This document shows, one piece after another, positions 44,939-57,300 of a DNA stretch of 64,000 nucleotides. Positions within the stretch are counted from its first letter, which is position 1; every line of letters begins with the position of its first letter. Under the pieces are notes generated by a model. The model was not told where the DNA came from. It did no database searches and saw nothing but the letters and a program-made list of their open reading frames with translations. A program made the position numbers and the translations under genes. Origin of the DNA: Liolophura sinensis (taxonomy: Eukaryota; Mollusca; Polyplacophora; Chitonida; Chitonidae); NCBI RefSeq assembly GCF_032854445.1, contig NC_088301.1, positions 27,510,402 to 27,574,401 of the forward strand, read 5' to 3'.

Positions 44939-47389
44939 CGTGGATTAACTGTCTATTTTCCATTCATAACGCATAAACTGTACAAACTTTCCAACCAAAC
45001 ACACACAGAGAAGATTATAAATATAACATGTGGTTCATCTATTAAAGCTCTTTCTCTTGTCCCTTGAACTTAGGTCGGTCACGGCTCACTTTATTGAGTG
45101 TCAGTCAATATTTACCTTGTTGGGCTCGATCGGGGGAAATATGGCATTATTCATGGGTGATTTCTACTAGCACCTCATTGCATGCGATTTTCGCGAAAAT
45201 CTTAACTGATTGATATAACAGATTATTAAAGTCCATATACGTAAAATTACTTTTCCAGTACTGCGGTCACACATTACCATACGGAACCAATCAATACAAG
45301 GTATTGCCGTCCGTGTAGACCGTTTTAATCACGCGGATAAATATATTTCTCAGGTGATTTTTAATTCCGAACATTCTATCTATTTTTCACGTTGAAGTTC
45401 AATTTCGTTACGCCTCAATTCACGGTATATGTTTGAGGATTAAAATGCCATACGCTAACACAGCGGACATCTTTTTCAAATCCAAATAAGTTTCCAATTT
45501 ATGTCTTGAATGGAAAAGATGTTTTTGTTTTTCAACTGCAAGTCGGAATTTCCGTTCCAGATGTGGCCTACATTCCTTCATTACATTTACTACAGGACAC
45601 AGAATTCACCTGAACAGATCTACACTCTCTGTCAGCAGAAAGTCACAGCATTGTTTTGGGGTTCCAAAAATCTTGCCCTTCTTCCGGTCTGATATTTCCG
45701 TGCCCTCAAAACGTCTTGTTTCCGTACAAAAGCAGAATAGGCCTTGGGTAGAAGTCTACACACCACTGTGATGATCGTACTGAACGCTGTATCAGACAAG
45801 AAATATTCATCTATAGTCAATTTCCACTTGCAGACAGGTGTTGAAACCTTTCACAACATGTCCGGGGTTATACATAAGCAGCTAACCATTTAACAGTTCC
45901 AGGAGTATCACACTTACATTCTGGCATAGTACCAGCAAGAATACGCTATGGGTTCACCGCATGGATCCAGTATTACACTCAACTAGCTGAATTCCAAATG
46001 TACCGTAAACGTTGTATGACTGAAGTCAGTACATTTAGTGAATGACATTATAGTTGACTTTACCCTTTGAAGTTCCAAACACATAAGAGGATGTTCGCGT
46101 ACCACATACTTCATTCTTTGTAGAGTAAAAGGTTCTGAGCCAAATCTGGTCGTGTAACACATCAACACGCACCCACCTTTCCGTGTTTGCTGTCGCCAAA
46201 GACACAAACGCCCATTCGCTCATCCGGGGGTTTTACGATGATGTATTAGTATTGTGTACTTTCATGGCCATCCACCTGGGGAACTGACACCCGGCACCAA
46301 CCGGATGTCTTACCTGTAATGTAAATATCGATTCTCGCCAGTGAATCGCTCCGAACAATTAGCGCCCATTAATGAAGAAACCGTTGTATTAATGATTTAT
46401 TGGAAAACTTGGCACTGGTTAGAGAGAGGGTCCGTTGCGTGTTTCCATTAAGAGTGCCATTGGCAATTTGCGGCCACATTATAGATAAACCCTGAGCACA
46501 ATATCATCGTTGGTCAGCCTCTACACATGTTCCACTAATTAAGCAAATTGACCACAATTCACAGCTGCATTGTGCACATCCCGAAAACCAGGTGTTTTCC
46601 AGGGGAAAGTAATCAATGTATTCAAAGGTTAATGATGATTAAAATGATGTTGTTGTTGGCATCGTGAACATACCAGCTTGACCTAAGCTATATACGTTTG
46701 TTCAATGTGTTTCAGCTTTAACAATGGTTACAGAATTAACTAGCAACATGCATTGCCACGCATCCATGTTAAGTGAAATCACTCAGTTTTCAAACGGAAC
46801 TAATATGCGTGCAGACACTTGGGATATCGGCTATCTCTCAAACGTCACATAAATTCTTTGTTCTGACAGGGCAAGTCCCGATGTTTTCTTTTGATATACA
46901 CGTATTACAACATGCAATCAAATGAAGATTTAGATTTTCGGCCACTTCTGGAAATTCATTTAGATCTTTTAATGAGTGAGGCCAAATGATTTAGACATTT
47001 AACTTAGCCCTGCTTGCTAATTTAGATAGGCCTATTCAATAACTTCTATGCTGATTTACATCTATATCCACTTGTACTACATATTCGAGTTACTATATAT
47101 ATTGGCTACTTATGCTAACTGTTGGAGACCTTTGACTGTGTCTGCTGATTTAGACATTTTTCCGTGTTTCCTTGGGTTGGAGAACGTTCAACTGTCGATC
47201 AACGGTTGATGAACCAATACAAGATAAGTTTGTCACACCATGATACTGATTATTTTTATACTAGTTTTATCGTTGTAGTAAAGCGGTATTTGGCTTCATT
47301 TGTATCTCAGCATTTCGATGGCTCGGCATACGCATGTGAGCATGGATTAAGTCGAAACATGATATTTTCAAGAACCCTAGTTGACATGG
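44939..47389. other. No gene recognised
   Basis: AT-rich sequence with only short, unconvincing ORFs and no clear repeat. Confidence 0.5.
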
Positions 47390-48560
47390 TAAAGGTTACA
47401 GAATTGGAGCTGAAGGTTTTCTGTTCTCTGACACTAGCTGATGTATGACATGGTAAAGATTACATAACTGGACCTGAAGGTTTTCTGTTCTCTGACACTA
47501 GCTGTTTATGATTTGGTAAACACTACAGAACTAGAGCTGATAATTCACCGTCTTCTGACAAAAAGCTTTTCTATGACATGGTAAACATTTCAGAACCTAA
47601 AGCCCGTCGCACACTAGAGCTGTCTGCTCCTCCAAATTTCATTCGTGGCACTTGCCGTTCAGCAGATAGCTTCTGTCTGCGGTCAATTTTATGAAAGATA
47701 TTTGTCATTCATGACGCTATGGAAAATATCTATCGTGTTTGATAAACTCTGCCACGCGCGGAAGATTCCTCGCTGTGTGCGCTGAGCGAAAGCTATCTCC
47801 TCTCGCTTTCGCGTCAAAGCGCATACGTTACGGTGGTCACATGATAGTCAAAATGGTGGATGAGGAAGACATTGTTTCGCTACTTCTTTTACTTCGTTGT
47901 TCGCGGCGACGAAACAATTCAGTGTGCCGCAAAACATCGGTGAGGCGTTGTTTAATGAGGGTGTAAGGGACGTAATCACCACTTTGTCCAAGCTTCGCCG
48001 CAATGTCCTTCACAGCCGACATCCGTTTGTCTCGGTCTTTAAAATCGGCCGAGTTGACATTGTATAAACAAGGGTAGTCCGGCCATATGTCAACTAAGTT
48101 TATCCTCGAGGATGGCGTCTGCTACCAGGTCGCTTGTGGCCTCCATTGTAACTGTCATGTGACCGCCGTAACGCTTGCGCTTTGACGCGAAACGAGAGGA
48201 GATAGCTTTCGCTCAGCGCACACAGCGAGGAATCTTCCACGCGTGGCAGAGTTTACTATCAGACACGATAGATATCTTCCTCAGCGTCATGAATGACAAA
48301 AATCTTTCATAAAACTGACCGCAGACAGAAGCTATCTGCTTAAGGCAAGTGCCACGAATGAAATTTGGAACAGCAGATAACTTCAGTGTGCGTCGGGCTT
48401 AGGGTGAAGGTTTTCTTTTTTTCTAACACTAGCTGTTCTGTGACACGGCAAACATTGTAGAACCTCAGCTGAAGGATTTCCAAACTCACTACCCTCTAAG
48501 CTTGTTATGTGACGTGGTAAAAATTACAGAACGCTCAGTTGAAGATTTTCTAAACTTGCT
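47390..48560. repeat. Degenerate tandem repeat, roughly 70-75 bp, split by the Harbinger-like element
   Basis: Units contain GACATGGTAAANATTACAGAA, then CTGAAGGTTTTCTGTTCTCT and GACACTAGCTG. They occur on both sides of 47601-48399, so the element inserted into an existing array. Confidence 0.7.
47601..48399. mobile_element. Non-autonomous PIF/Harbinger-like element with about 257-bp terminal inverted repeats
   Basis: Left arm 47601-47856 and right arm 48142-48399 are inverted copies, beginning AGCCCGTCGCACACT and ending AGTGTGCGTCGGGCT. Flanks are TAA and TAG, an imperfect 3-base target duplication of the TWA kind used by Harbinger. The middle holds two inward ORF remnants: plus strand from 47852 (VDEEDIVSLLLLLRCSRRR), resembling the start of HARBI1-like transposases, and minus strand from about 48110 (YPCLYNVNSADFKDRDKR then MSAVKDIAAKLG), resembling a MADF domain. 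They meet near 47960-47990, so the interior is deleted. Confidence 0.72.
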
Positions 48561-50289
48561 GAATTCGGACTCTTGTCAGTGCGTCATTTACATCTCGGAA
48601 CCGCTGTTGAAGGTTTCCTAAATACTTCAACATTGCCTCCATGGACTGTTGTGCAGGTACTTTGTGCCATTAAGAACAACTGTTCCTTGCAGAACAAAGA
48701 AACATAAGAAAATTGTTTGATTTCAGAAATGTTTCAGAACTTAAAGCCCCATATTTCAATAGAATGGTAACAGTTTTATTAAAATAGATATGTATATACA
48801 AGTATACATTAACATATCAAATTGAAGTGTTTTGATATTCAATACACCAGGCATTGATAGGATACGACATAAAAGTTTCACACCACAGATTTCTTCACAT
48901 GCAGTTATTCCTGGTGCAGAACTACCAATAAGTCCTGCCAAATTCTATAATTTCAGTCTAGCAGTAAAATATGCCAAGCTGACCTTAACCTTAATAATAC
49001 ACAAATGCTAATCAATACATGTATATGGGATATACAATGAGTAATAGATTGGTAACAAAAGGACACGTGCATGTGTAGCAGTAAAACAATGATACAACTT
49101 GGAGAGAGCTAATGCTGTCCGGCCAATAAAAAAATAGCTTTAAAGCAGCAGTTGTAATGTAAGGTGCAGGGGGTTTCATCTGACATCAATTATTTTCCCA
49201 GGTCTCGATTCATAAGGTAACAAACCCTCTCCTACATTACCTTAAATGTACATGTAAATAATATTAGTAAACCTGAAAAAGAGGTCATATATTAAGATAG
49301 CATATAGTACAGCATGGAGAAACCAGGACACATTTTGGCATATACATAAAATATGTTACAGGCACATGTATACTGTTTATGACGATAAAATACACTGTAG
49401 CTACACAGTGCAACCATATGCCAAGGATAGCCATGTAGTATGAAATAAGATGGCTAACACATTGCTTGGTTGTCTTTAGGACATATATTGGCCATTCTGT
49501 ATCAGAAGTGGTGAAATTATCTCCCCTTAAGTAATGCTCGTATATTATGTGGAATCATCTCATTGGTACACCATAACATCAGACACAGTTCATACACAAT
49601 AACATAAAAAGTTAAGCAGCATACAGGTTTCAGGTAAAAATCAATTACAGGTCATCAATACACGCACGCCTAAACATGCCCAACAAACTCCTGTGAGATC
49701 GACAAATTAGAAAAAAAAAGGTTGTTCAAAATGAGTTGGTCTGGAAAACAAAGCGTGGTTACGTAATATTCCTTTGGCGCTATTTGCTCTTACGTTCGAT
49801 ATTAAACCACACCAATTAAGAAACACTTGCCACTAAATTGCAGGCGAAACATTCTGCTTTGGTGTGATATCTGTGTTTTATTACACATTTTTATCTTCAT
49901 TCCTACATGAACAAAAAAGACGGCCTCATAATATGCATATAGGCCTATGTACCAAGTTTGCCATATAAGCAGATGTGGGAATTTAAAAAAAAAAACAAGG
50001 GAGCTCCACAGCTCCTCTGGCAGCGTGCCAAATGGCATTGTTAGTTTGAAACATGAGAGATGCAGAGTAACTAAAGGGGTTAACAAACTAAATGAATTGT
50101 TAAGCTTTGGTTGTGTTCAATGAATAAGTTGCAAGGATGAATGAGGTTCTTTTAACGTTCGGGGTCGTAGGTTTTTGAAAAACACTCTTTTTTTGCATGT
50201 GACGTTGCACAGCAGGTAGGACCAATTTGCAAAAAATATGATTCCCTCAGTTCAATTGATCTACAAGTGAATACCTAAACTCAACATTG
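48561..50289. other. No gene recognised
   Basis: AT-rich unique sequence; no exon-like segment seen. Confidence 0.5.
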
Positions 50290-51004
50290 TAGTGGGCATT
50301 CCTTTTGTGTGCCGTTCATGGAAGTGAATATCCCAACTCAACATTGCAGTGGGCATCCCTTTTGGGTACCATTCATGGAAGTGAATATCCCAACTCAACA
50401 TTGCAGTGGGCATTCCTTCTGTGTGCCATTCATGGAAGTGAATATCCCAACTCAACATTGCAGTGGGCATTCCTTCTGTGTGCCATTCATGGAAGTGAAT
50501 ATACCAACTCAACATTGCAGTGGGCATCCCTTTTGGGTACCATTCATGGAAGTGAATATCCCAACTCAACATTGCAGTGGGCATCCCTTTTGTGTACCAT
50601 TCATGGAAGAAAATATCCCAACTCAACATTGCAGTGGGCATTCCTTCTGTGTGCCATTCATGGAAGTGAATATCCCAACTCAACATTGCAGTGGGCATCC
50701 CTTTTGTGTACCATTCATGGAAGAAAATATCCCAACTCAACATTGCAGTGGGCATTCCTTCTGTGTGCCATTCATGGAAGTGAATATCCCAACTCAACAT
50801 TGCAGCGGGCATTCCTTCTGTGTGCCATTCATGGAAGTGAATATCCCAACTCAACATTGCAGTGGGCATCCCTTTTGTGTACCATTCATGGAAGTGAATA
50901 TCCCAACTCAACATTGCAGTGGGCATTCCTTTTGTGTACCATTCATGGAAGAAAATATCCCAACTCAACAATGCAGTGGGCATTCCTTTTGTGTATCATT
51001 CATG
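50290..51004. repeat. Minisatellite, 57-bp unit, about 12-13 copies
   Basis: Unit CCATTCATGGAAGTGAATAT+CCCAACTCAACATTGCAGTG+GGCATTCCTTCTGTGTG. Two subtypes alternate irregularly (GAAGTGAATAT with TTCTGTGTG; GAAGAAAATAT with TTTTGTGTA). 57 is divisible by 3, giving open frames on both strands; no gene structure surrounds them. Confidence 0.93.
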
Positions 51005-52061
51005 CAGTGTTAATGATCCTTTATTTCTGCTCAAGACATGTTGGAAGTTGTTTGGGCATAGTGTTAAATACCCCACATTTGGACACAGTTCAACATAACA
51101 CTGTGTTATCATATATGCATTATGTGCTTCCCATGCATCCAAGAATGAACAGAGTAACAAATGCGTTTGGTTCAAGCAATGTTCATACCTGTCCAAGCAA
51201 TCTTTTTAATCACCTACACGTTACACCGTGATGACAAAGCCTTTGTATCTTACATGCACATTGAGAGGACTCACATCATATTCTCACATCGTTTTGATCC
51301 CTCCCTTATAATACGGGCAACTGATAAATTACCAAACCTGCAGCAAAATACTTTATGCTGTGTATAGAAAAGTCAAAGAGCGTACAGCTTTAGTACATCA
51401 TTCATTCAAACAATCAATCAATGTATCGATCAATCTCTTTCTCTAAAGCTTTATGACCAACCTTTTATCTTAAACAGTGATTCTGAGTAAAACCTGCTTA
51501 GCAGTTTTGACCGCAGCCAAGAAATCTTACATCACAAACTTCACTACTTTCACAATAAATTAGTCAACTGGTATTATGTCAAAGCCAAGCAAAGAGAACA
51601 AAGCTACGTGTAATTCTAATTTCACTCCTGTAATTAAACTCGCTATCGGCACCAGCGTACCACAATTTTGGTCAAACATGGACAATCAACGGATTACATG
51701 TATCTAAAGGCATTACATACCCTACAGAATAAATAACATGGCAAATTAAATCAATTGCAATTTCCATCACACGATGCAGGTTAAGACATATCGGACCATT
51801 TTCACTTGGCACAGTTTGACGACCCCATTCCTTTACCCCATAACAATGTGTACTGCCAAATGCTGAGGCTTTGAGATAAACTGGAAATGTTTGTTAACTT
51901 TTATAGCTGTGAAAAAATATTGCAACATTTCTTCTTCCCATATAATGCATATTCTTGCAGAACTTTCTTTGCTGGTGATCACAACTACATATTAATGATG
52001 AAAATTGTACTTTCCATGAAACTGGCATTGGCATATTCTGCAAGCATACTGTGTATGCCAA
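51005..52061. other. No gene recognised
   Basis: Sequence between two minisatellites with no supported coding content. Confidence 0.5.
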
Positions 52062-52900
52062 CACAAAGCATATGGCTGCAGAACTTTGTGTTAAGACCCC
52101 TGTGCACAGCATATGGCCGCAGAACTTTGTGTTAAGACCCCTGTGCACAGCATATGCCTGCACAACTTTGTGTCAACACCTCTGTACACAGCATATGACT
52201 GCACAACTTTGTGTCAACACCCCTGTACACAGCATATGACTGCACAACTTTGTGTCAACACCTCTGTACACAGCATATGACTGCACAACTTTGTGTCAAC
52301 ACCTCTGTACACAGCATATGACTGCACAACTTTGTGTCAACACCCCTGTACACAGCATATGACTGCACAACTTTGTGTCAACACCTCTGTACACAGCATA
52401 TGACTGCACAACTTTGTGTCAACACCTCTGTACACAGCATATGACTGCACAACTTTGTGTCAACACCCCTGTACACAGCATATGACTGCACAACTTTGTG
52501 TCAACACCTCTGTACACAGCATATGACTGCACAACTTTGTGTCAACACCTCTGTACACAGCATATGACTGCACAACTTTGTGTCAACACCCCTGTACACA
52601 GCATATGACTGCACAACTTTGTGTCAACACCTCTGTACACAGCATATGACTGCACAACTTTGTGTCAACACCCCTGTACACAGCATATGACTGCACAACT
52701 TTGTGTCAACACCTCTGTACACAGCATATGCCTGCAGAACTTTGTGTTAACACCCCTGTACACAGCATATGACTGTAGAACTTTGTGTCAACACCTCTGT
52801 ATACAGCATATGCCTGCAGAACTTTGTGTCAACACCCCTGTACAAAGCCTATGCCTGCAGAGCTTTGTGCTAACACACCTTCACAAAACATATACATGCT
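52062..52900. repeat. Minisatellite, 41-bp unit, about 20 copies, three-unit higher order
   Basis: Unit CAGCATATGACTGCACAACT+TTGTGTCAACACCYCTGTACA. The Y position (C or T) runs T-C-T-T-C-T-T-C-T-T-C-T-T-C in the core, a 123-bp higher-order unit. Edge copies differ more (GCCTGCAGAACTT). Confidence 0.93.
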
Positions 52901-54217
52901 GGACCCATTGCATGTGTATAAACCAAGTGCCTGCAAATTAACTCATCAATATAAACCGCAACTTTAGCACAGCAAAAAAAAAAAAAAAAAACATAACAAA
53001 ACAAACACTGCAGGGCAGCTATACATGCAGGACTGCACCCACGTTCCCTAAGTGGTGTACGACAAGTTTTTTTATCGTACGATATTTTGTATGTCACTAT
53101 TACCGTACCAAGTCCTACATGTGTGACTATTTTACACATACGATATCTTTGTGAAACTGGCCCCTGACGTCCTATTAATCGCAGCCAAAATCTTGGCTGT
53201 TTCTTTTGAAAGCTGTCAGGAAATGACAGCTGGCATACATCCTCGTAAAGAGTACTGTCAGCGTCAAGAATACAGTATATAGTGCAAATCACACCTGAAT
53301 GCAGTACAAATCACGCCTGAATGTAGTACAAATCATGCATGAATATAGTACAAATCACGCATCCATACGTCCCTGCGTAGAGGAACATCTAGTGAGTATG
53401 ACATTGGTACCGGTAAATGCATTGGACTTGACTTCCCTTGTCTACTTCTAAAGACTCTGTAGGGGTGATGGGCGTGCTGGGAGAGAAATTTATATTAGCG
53501 AACGGGAACAAAAATTTAATCCACATGTAAAATAACCAGCTATGTATTTCACCCTCCATAAATGCACTCTTCTTCCAGAAGCACATGGTTTTCATTCAGA
53601 AACAGAACATAGCACGTGAGGATAGCAGAGTGATGAACAGGTCAAATCTTTCCTTTGATGTCAGAAAATTTTATGCACAGCTCTGAGTTTACACGTCAGG
53701 GTTTCGTTTAACCATATGTGTTCAGACATCATCCTTCGACGTAAAATGCTGCATATAGTTTGTTCAGAACAGACTTTCTTCATCTCCAGCAATTTCAGAA
53801 AACGCAGTCTCCTTTGCTCCTGAACAACCGAATGAATCGCTTTTAAATTTTTGTGACTTTTCAAAGGCATCCATTGCTGAACTTACAGAGTAAAATATTC
53901 TTCCTTCATCCTCCTGTAAAATAAATACTTTTTCTGACAGTGAAGTTCAAAATTTTCAACAGAAATACAAAGACTGGCAAGTATTTTTGTACACCGAATG
54001 TAGCCTGACCTTTGATCCTTTTACAGGTGTTGTCTCCTAGCCAGGCCTAAATATTTCAGAAATTCTAACTCTAAGGTCACTGCTTCAGATATTCAAGAAT
54101 CAGTGAATAAACCTTCTCCATACCATGATGGATATGTAAATGCAGTTCATATCAAGATATCAAGGCAGTAAAATTAGAAATTAAATAATTTGGTCCTCTC
54201 TAAAGGACCTCTGCTGC
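52901..54217. other. Downstream flank / 3' UTR region of the Hook-family gene
   Basis: Follows the TGA at 54218-54220 in the minus-strand direction. Holds a short 24-bp repeat and a poly-A run at about 52974-52991; no other gene is seen. The transcript end cannot be placed. Confidence 0.45.
53277..53362. repeat. About 24-bp tandem repeat, 4 copies
   Basis: TAGTACAAATCACGCMTGAATG-like units, downstream of the Hook stop codon. Confidence 0.75.
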
Positions 54218-54361
54218 TCATCTGGCGGCATTGTTATTTTGAAGGGTAGAATACGTCTGTCCTTTCCTTGTGTGCGCCTGGCGCTGACGCGCTAAAAATG
54301 ACTGGCCGGCGCCGCCATTGGCTAACCGTTCCTCTGCTGCCTTGCGGTGTAACTGCATACC
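54218..54361 (-). CDS. Hook-family C-terminal exon with stop
   Basis: Acceptor CCACAG|GGT. 48 codons with TGA at 54218-54220. Translation GMQLHRKAAEERLANGGAG, then QSFLARQRQAHTRKGQ. The block GM.LH(K/R)KAAE.RLA and GQSFLARQRQ are the conserved Hook C-terminus. GC content rises in this exon against AT-rich flanks. Confidence 0.95.
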   Translation of the reverse strand, partial: GMQLHRKAAEERLANGGAGQSFLARQRQAHTRKGQTYSTLQNNNAAR

Positions 54362-57300
54362 CTGTGGAGCGTAAAATATACACCACTTAAAAATAACCCT
54401 TACTTTTGTATCAACTAAATACACTGCGAAATAAGTATTATATACCACAGGCAATAAGAATCAATACTAATTAGTCATAAGAAAAATACTACTCCTATCG
54501 GAAGTACATTCAAGTTCTGCAGAAATCTTGCAATTATACGAGCAGGGGAAAGAGACTGCGGAATGGCTTGTCAAGTTTAATAGCTCATTTTCTTGGTTTG
54601 ATGAGCGTACACTTCAGTTATGACCTTAATACATCTGAATATAGATCCTCCATCTTCCTTCTGTATGTGTCAAAAAAAATACCCTTTGGATTTTTACAGA
54701 AGAAATTTAAAATACGTAACAATCAAATAACTAGGCAGCTTTGTTTCGAGAACCCCTCCTCTCCCCCCCACCGAAAAAAAAAAACGCGATATCCAGTGTG
54801 ATAGGCCACCAAAAGAACGTTTCAACACAGAATATTTCTGATATTTGCCAATAAAACTGTTGGCCGTGGTGAAAACTTACCATATTGTTCCAGGCTGTCA
54901 CTATAAGTTTTTCCTCCTGCTCTTTCATTGTGCGTGTTCTCTCGTACTCCTTCTGCAAACGAGCGCACACGAAACTTGTATGTATAACGCATTCATTAAA
55001 TTCATGTTAAATAGCCCTCACGATTTCTAATGAAGACAATTCACCATGAGCTGGATCCAAAGCTGCACATCACTGACCAAGGGCTTGATGTACTGATATA
55101 TTGTGGACCACAGTTCTCACAGCGTGTGACAAAAGTGGCTTTGTTCAGGCTTAACCTATAACATTAAGCATTCATCAATGTATGTTGTTATAAAGAGAAT
55201 GCATGGTGATATGTATTGAGATCGACAGAAATGAAGGTTGAGACAGAGTGTTTTGTTTTATCTGACAGCATTTCCTGTCTCATCATCACGGGCCTTGGTG
55301 TTAAGATATTGGTACAAAATTTGTTACATGTGGAAGTGTAAAGTGAACATTCAAGAGACAAGCACAAACGTTGTAGGGAGTATGATTGTGCATAGTTATA
55401 AAGCCTGTCAAATATGTGAGGGGTGGGAAACTGAGGACCTCAGGGTAAACTACCAATACTTACAGATACTGGTCAAATCTCCAATACTTACAAGGTACTG
55501 GTCAAGCCTCCAATACTTACAAGGTACTTGTCAAACCTCCAATACTTACAAGGTACTGATCAAACCCCCAATACTTACAAGGTACTTGTCAAACCTCCAA
55601 TACTTACAAGGTACTGGTCAAACCTCCGATACTTACAAGGTACTGGTCAAACCAATACTTGCAAGGCTCAAACACTTGTAGGGTACTGGTCAAACCTCTA
55701 ATACTTACAAGGTACTGGTCAAACCTCCAATACTTACAAGGTACTGGTCAAACCTGCAATACTTACGATGTACTGGTCAAACCTCCAATACTTACAAGGT
55801 ACTTGTCAAACCCTTAATACTTACAATTTACTGGCCAAACCTCCAATACTTACAAGGTACTGGTCAAACATCCAATACTTACAAGGTACTGGTCAAACCT
55901 CCAATACTTACAAGGTACTGGTCAAACATCCAATACTTACAAGGTACTTGTCAAACCACCAATACTTACGAGGTACTGGTCAAACCTCCAATATTTACAA
56001 GGTAGTGGTCAAACCACCAATACTTGCAAGGCTCAAATACTTGCAGGGTACTTGTCAAACCTCCAATACTTACAAGGTACTGGTCAAACCTCCAATACTT
56101 ACGAGGTACTGGTCAAACCTCCCAATATTTACAAGGTAGTGGTCAAACCACCAATACTTGCAAGGCTCAAATACTTGTAGGGTACTGGTCAAACCTCCAA
56201 TACTTACAAGGTACTGGTCAAATCACCAATACTTAAGATGTACTGGTCAAACTTCCAATACTTAGAAGGTACTGGTCAAACCCTTAATACTTACAATTTA
56301 CTGGCCAAACCTCCAATACTTACAAGGTACTGGTCAAACCATCCAACTTAAAGCTAAGCTGAACTAAAGGAGGATGGATTAGAGTTGGTAACTTCATTGA
56401 TTAGAGGCTGATCGGTAGCAAATCAAACAAAACTAGATGACAGAGCCAAAAAAAAATGGGCTCTCTTATTGTCCAAACTGAGAATTGCAATCATTTACAC
56501 ATTCACACAAATGATGCTGCCCTTGAAACCAGGTAGGTATATGTATGTGATTAAACGGGAGTTCAAAGTTGATGTTACTGTTCATTTCTCTATATGTACT
56601 AACATTTAACTTCTCCAGTTTTCTGTCTTTTTCTGCCAGCTGTGACTTCAGAGAACTGATCTCAGTGACCTGCCCTGGCTTGGGTCCCAGTGTGTGAATA
56701 ACCTGCAAAATAGATTCAAAATATTCATGATTATGGAGAAAACAATGCTGACTGATTTTATTTGGGCTGTGTAGGTCACTTTTGCTATCTGTGTATGTCA
56801 CTTTGTGCTATCTGTGTAGGTCACTTGTTCTCTGTTATTTGAATGACCGGTAGTTTTTTGCTTTTTGCTGTAGGGAAGAACTTTCCACTNNNNNNNNNNN
56901 NNNNNNNNNNNNNNNNNNNNNNNNNNNNNNNNNNNNNNNNNNNNNNNNNNNNNNNNNNNNNNNNNNNNNNNNNNNNNNNNNNNNNNNNNNNNNNNNNNNN
57001 NNNNNNNNNNNNNNNNNNNNNNNNNNNNNNNNNNNNNNNNNNNNNNNNNNNNNNNNNNNNNNNNNNNNNNNNNNNNNNNNNNNNNNNNNAACTTTCCACT
57101 TGTACAATGGTGGTTAGTCTTACGGGTTCAGGGATTCAGAATGCCCACGGTATACCATTAGCCTTTGTCAAATTTCTGACCAACTTTTCAGTAAATAATA
57201 GACTGCGCAACTGACCATATGACTGTTATCATTAAGGCCCCACAACAATAGCGAGTGCAAAACCCACAAAATCCCTGTTTACAGGAAAAGTCCTCTAAAA

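Noticed and set aside
50261-51231. Overlapping 308-codon plus-strand and 240-codon minus-strand ORFs
   Set aside because: Both come from the 57-bp tandem unit; nothing else supports a gene.
53661-53870. 69-codon minus-strand ORF rich in Lys/Arg/Leu below the Hook stop codon
   Set aside because: The conserved Hook C-terminus and stop are already complete at 54218, and this ORF lacks family resemblance; probably 3' UTR.
56821-57214. ORFs of 90-123 codons spanning the N run
   Set aside because: Made almost wholly of undetermined bases.
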